Positions 5,565 through 6,077 of a stretch of 6,077 nucleotides of DNA are shown piece by piece. Every line of letters starts with the position of its first letter. Within the stretch, counting starts at the first letter, position 1. This DNA comes from Thermoplasmata archaeon (GTDB lineage: Archaea > Thermoplasmatota > Thermoplasmata > Lutacidiplasmatales > UBA184). The stretch lies in NCBI GenBank assembly GCA_022750355.1, contig JAKIVW010000121.1, forward strand, positions 1 through 6,077, in the 5' to 3' direction. The translations under genes and the position numbers were made by a program. The notes under the pieces were generated by a model, which had not been told where the DNA came from, made no database searches, and saw only the letters and a list, made by a program, of their open reading frames with translations.

Positions 5565-6077
5565 GGCTGCCGGAATGAGCATGGAAACTGCTCATGGGAT
5601 GCAAGAGGCCCCGCCGAAAGTCGAGGAGAAGCCAGAGTGGTGGGCGAGCCCCGCTACCCTCGGCTTGCTGGGGTTCGGGATGACCACCATCCTGGCCGGG
5701 CTCTTTGTGGGGGGATGGATCCCCACCGGTGCAGTCTTCTCGATGGCGATTTTCTTTGGCGGAATCGCCCAGATCATCGCAGGCGTCATCGGACTCCGTA
5801 AGGGGAACATGTTCGCCACCGCCTTTGCATGCTACGGGGCGTTCTGGCTCGCATTCTATTGGCTGAACAACAGCCCCTCGGGGGCGGCCACCCCCTCCGC
5901 CGCGCTCTATGGTGTCGCGGCGTTCATGTTCGTCTGGTTCCTAGTGACCCTAACGTTCACCTTGAGCGCACCGAAGCACGGGATCGGGATCACGCTCGTC
6001 TTCGTGACCCTGCTGATCGCGTTCGCCCTGTTGACCTGGCAGTTCGACACGCTGGCCGCGGGGAACACGGTTTCCCA
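5560..6077 (+). CDS. satP: Acetate uptake transporter, GPR1/FUN34/YaaH (SatP/AceTr) family, 3' truncated by window edge
   Basis: This family forms hexameric inner-membrane channels or transporters for acetate and related short monocarboxylates such as succinate. The visible 172 residues contain the conserved blocks GLLGFGMTTIL (35-45), MAIFFGGIAQIIAGV (62-76), RKGNMFATAF (80-89) and CYGAFWL (91-97), which align closely with E. coli SatP. Five hydrophobic segments are visible (about 34-51, 57-78, 85-103, 114-136 and 141-161). The family has six and is usually about 190-210 residues, so the last segment lies beyond the edge. The N-terminal signature, usually NPAPLGL, is SPATLGL here (30-36). 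Possible ATG starts are 5545, 5560, 5575 and 5581. I chose 5560 because a TATA-like box lies about 27 nt upstream, but 5575 is possible. It is divergent from the small gene and the purT group. Confidence 0.92.
   Translation, partial: MSAAGMSMETAHGMQEAPPKVEEKPEWWASPATLGLLGFGMTTILAGLFVGGWIPTGAVFSMAIFFGGIAQIIAGVIGLRKGNMFATAFACYGAFWLAFYWLNNSPSGAATPSAALYGVAAFMFVWFLVTLTFTLSAPKHGIGITLVFVTLLIAFALLTWQFDTLAAGNTVS
5575..5595 (+). promoter_or_regulatory. Perfect 7-bp stem-loop at the 5' end of the transporter gene
   Basis: ATGAGCA (5575-5581) and TGCTCAT (5589-5595) are perfect inverted arms around a 7-nt loop TGGAAAC. In mRNA this would form a hairpin that pairs the AUG at 5575 and the first base of the AUG at 5581. 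If translation starts at 5560 the hairpin falls in codons 6-12. It could modulate translation or serve as a DNA operator together with the inverted repeat just upstream; function is not shown by the sequence. Confidence 0.4.

Noticed and set aside
5374..5604. N-terminal extension of the small gene to 5604
   Set aside because: The extension is Pro/Arg-rich without strand pattern, and it overlaps the divergent transporter gene and both promoter candidates.
5592..5819. 75-codon minus-strand frame within the transporter
   Set aside because: Antisense to a clearly conserved transporter, with no own motif or promoter.

Overview
The window is GC-rich, densely coding DNA, most likely from an uncultivated archaeon, with Thermoplasmatota as my best guess. 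The reasons are a RAD55/GvpD-type (KaiC-like) domain on a membrane/coiled-coil protein, GTG and ATG starts without convincing Shine-Dalgarno sequences, and AT-rich TATA-like boxes placed as for leaderless or short-leader transcripts. No rRNA, tRNA or single-copy marker is present, so the lineage stays an inference.

Layout: (1) Positions 49-2604 (+) hold a large membrane protein with about six N-terminal membrane segments, a coiled-coil rod of roughly 350 residues, and a C-terminal KaiC/RAD55-like domain whose nucleotide-binding motifs look degenerate. (2) It converges, with a 23-bp gap, on a minus-strand group of three genes. Read in transcription order these are a small 91-residue protein with a possible SH3-like barrel (5373-5098), PurT, the formate-dependent GAR transformylase (5025-3763), and a D-2-hydroxyacid dehydrogenase (3674-2628). 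The gaps of 72 and 88 nt show no clear internal promoter, so the three may be co-transcribed from upstream of the small gene. (3) Divergent from that group, starting near 5560, is a GPR1/FUN34/YaaH (SatP/AceTr) acetate-transporter gene that runs off the right edge. The 186-bp divergent region (5374-5559) carries the AT-rich promoter candidates for both directions.

Metabolically, PurT uses formate and ATP for purine synthesis, the dehydrogenase handles small 2-oxo/2-hydroxy acids, and the transporter moves acetate or similar monocarboxylates. A shared small-carboxylate theme is possible, but nothing in the sequence proves a single pathway.

The most unusual items are the membrane-anchored coiled-coil protein with an apparently inactivated KaiC-like domain, two perfect inverted repeats at the 5' end of the transporter gene, and a near-identical 16-nt sequence directly after the stop codons of two neighbouring genes. 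No mobile element, CRISPR array or RNA gene was seen.
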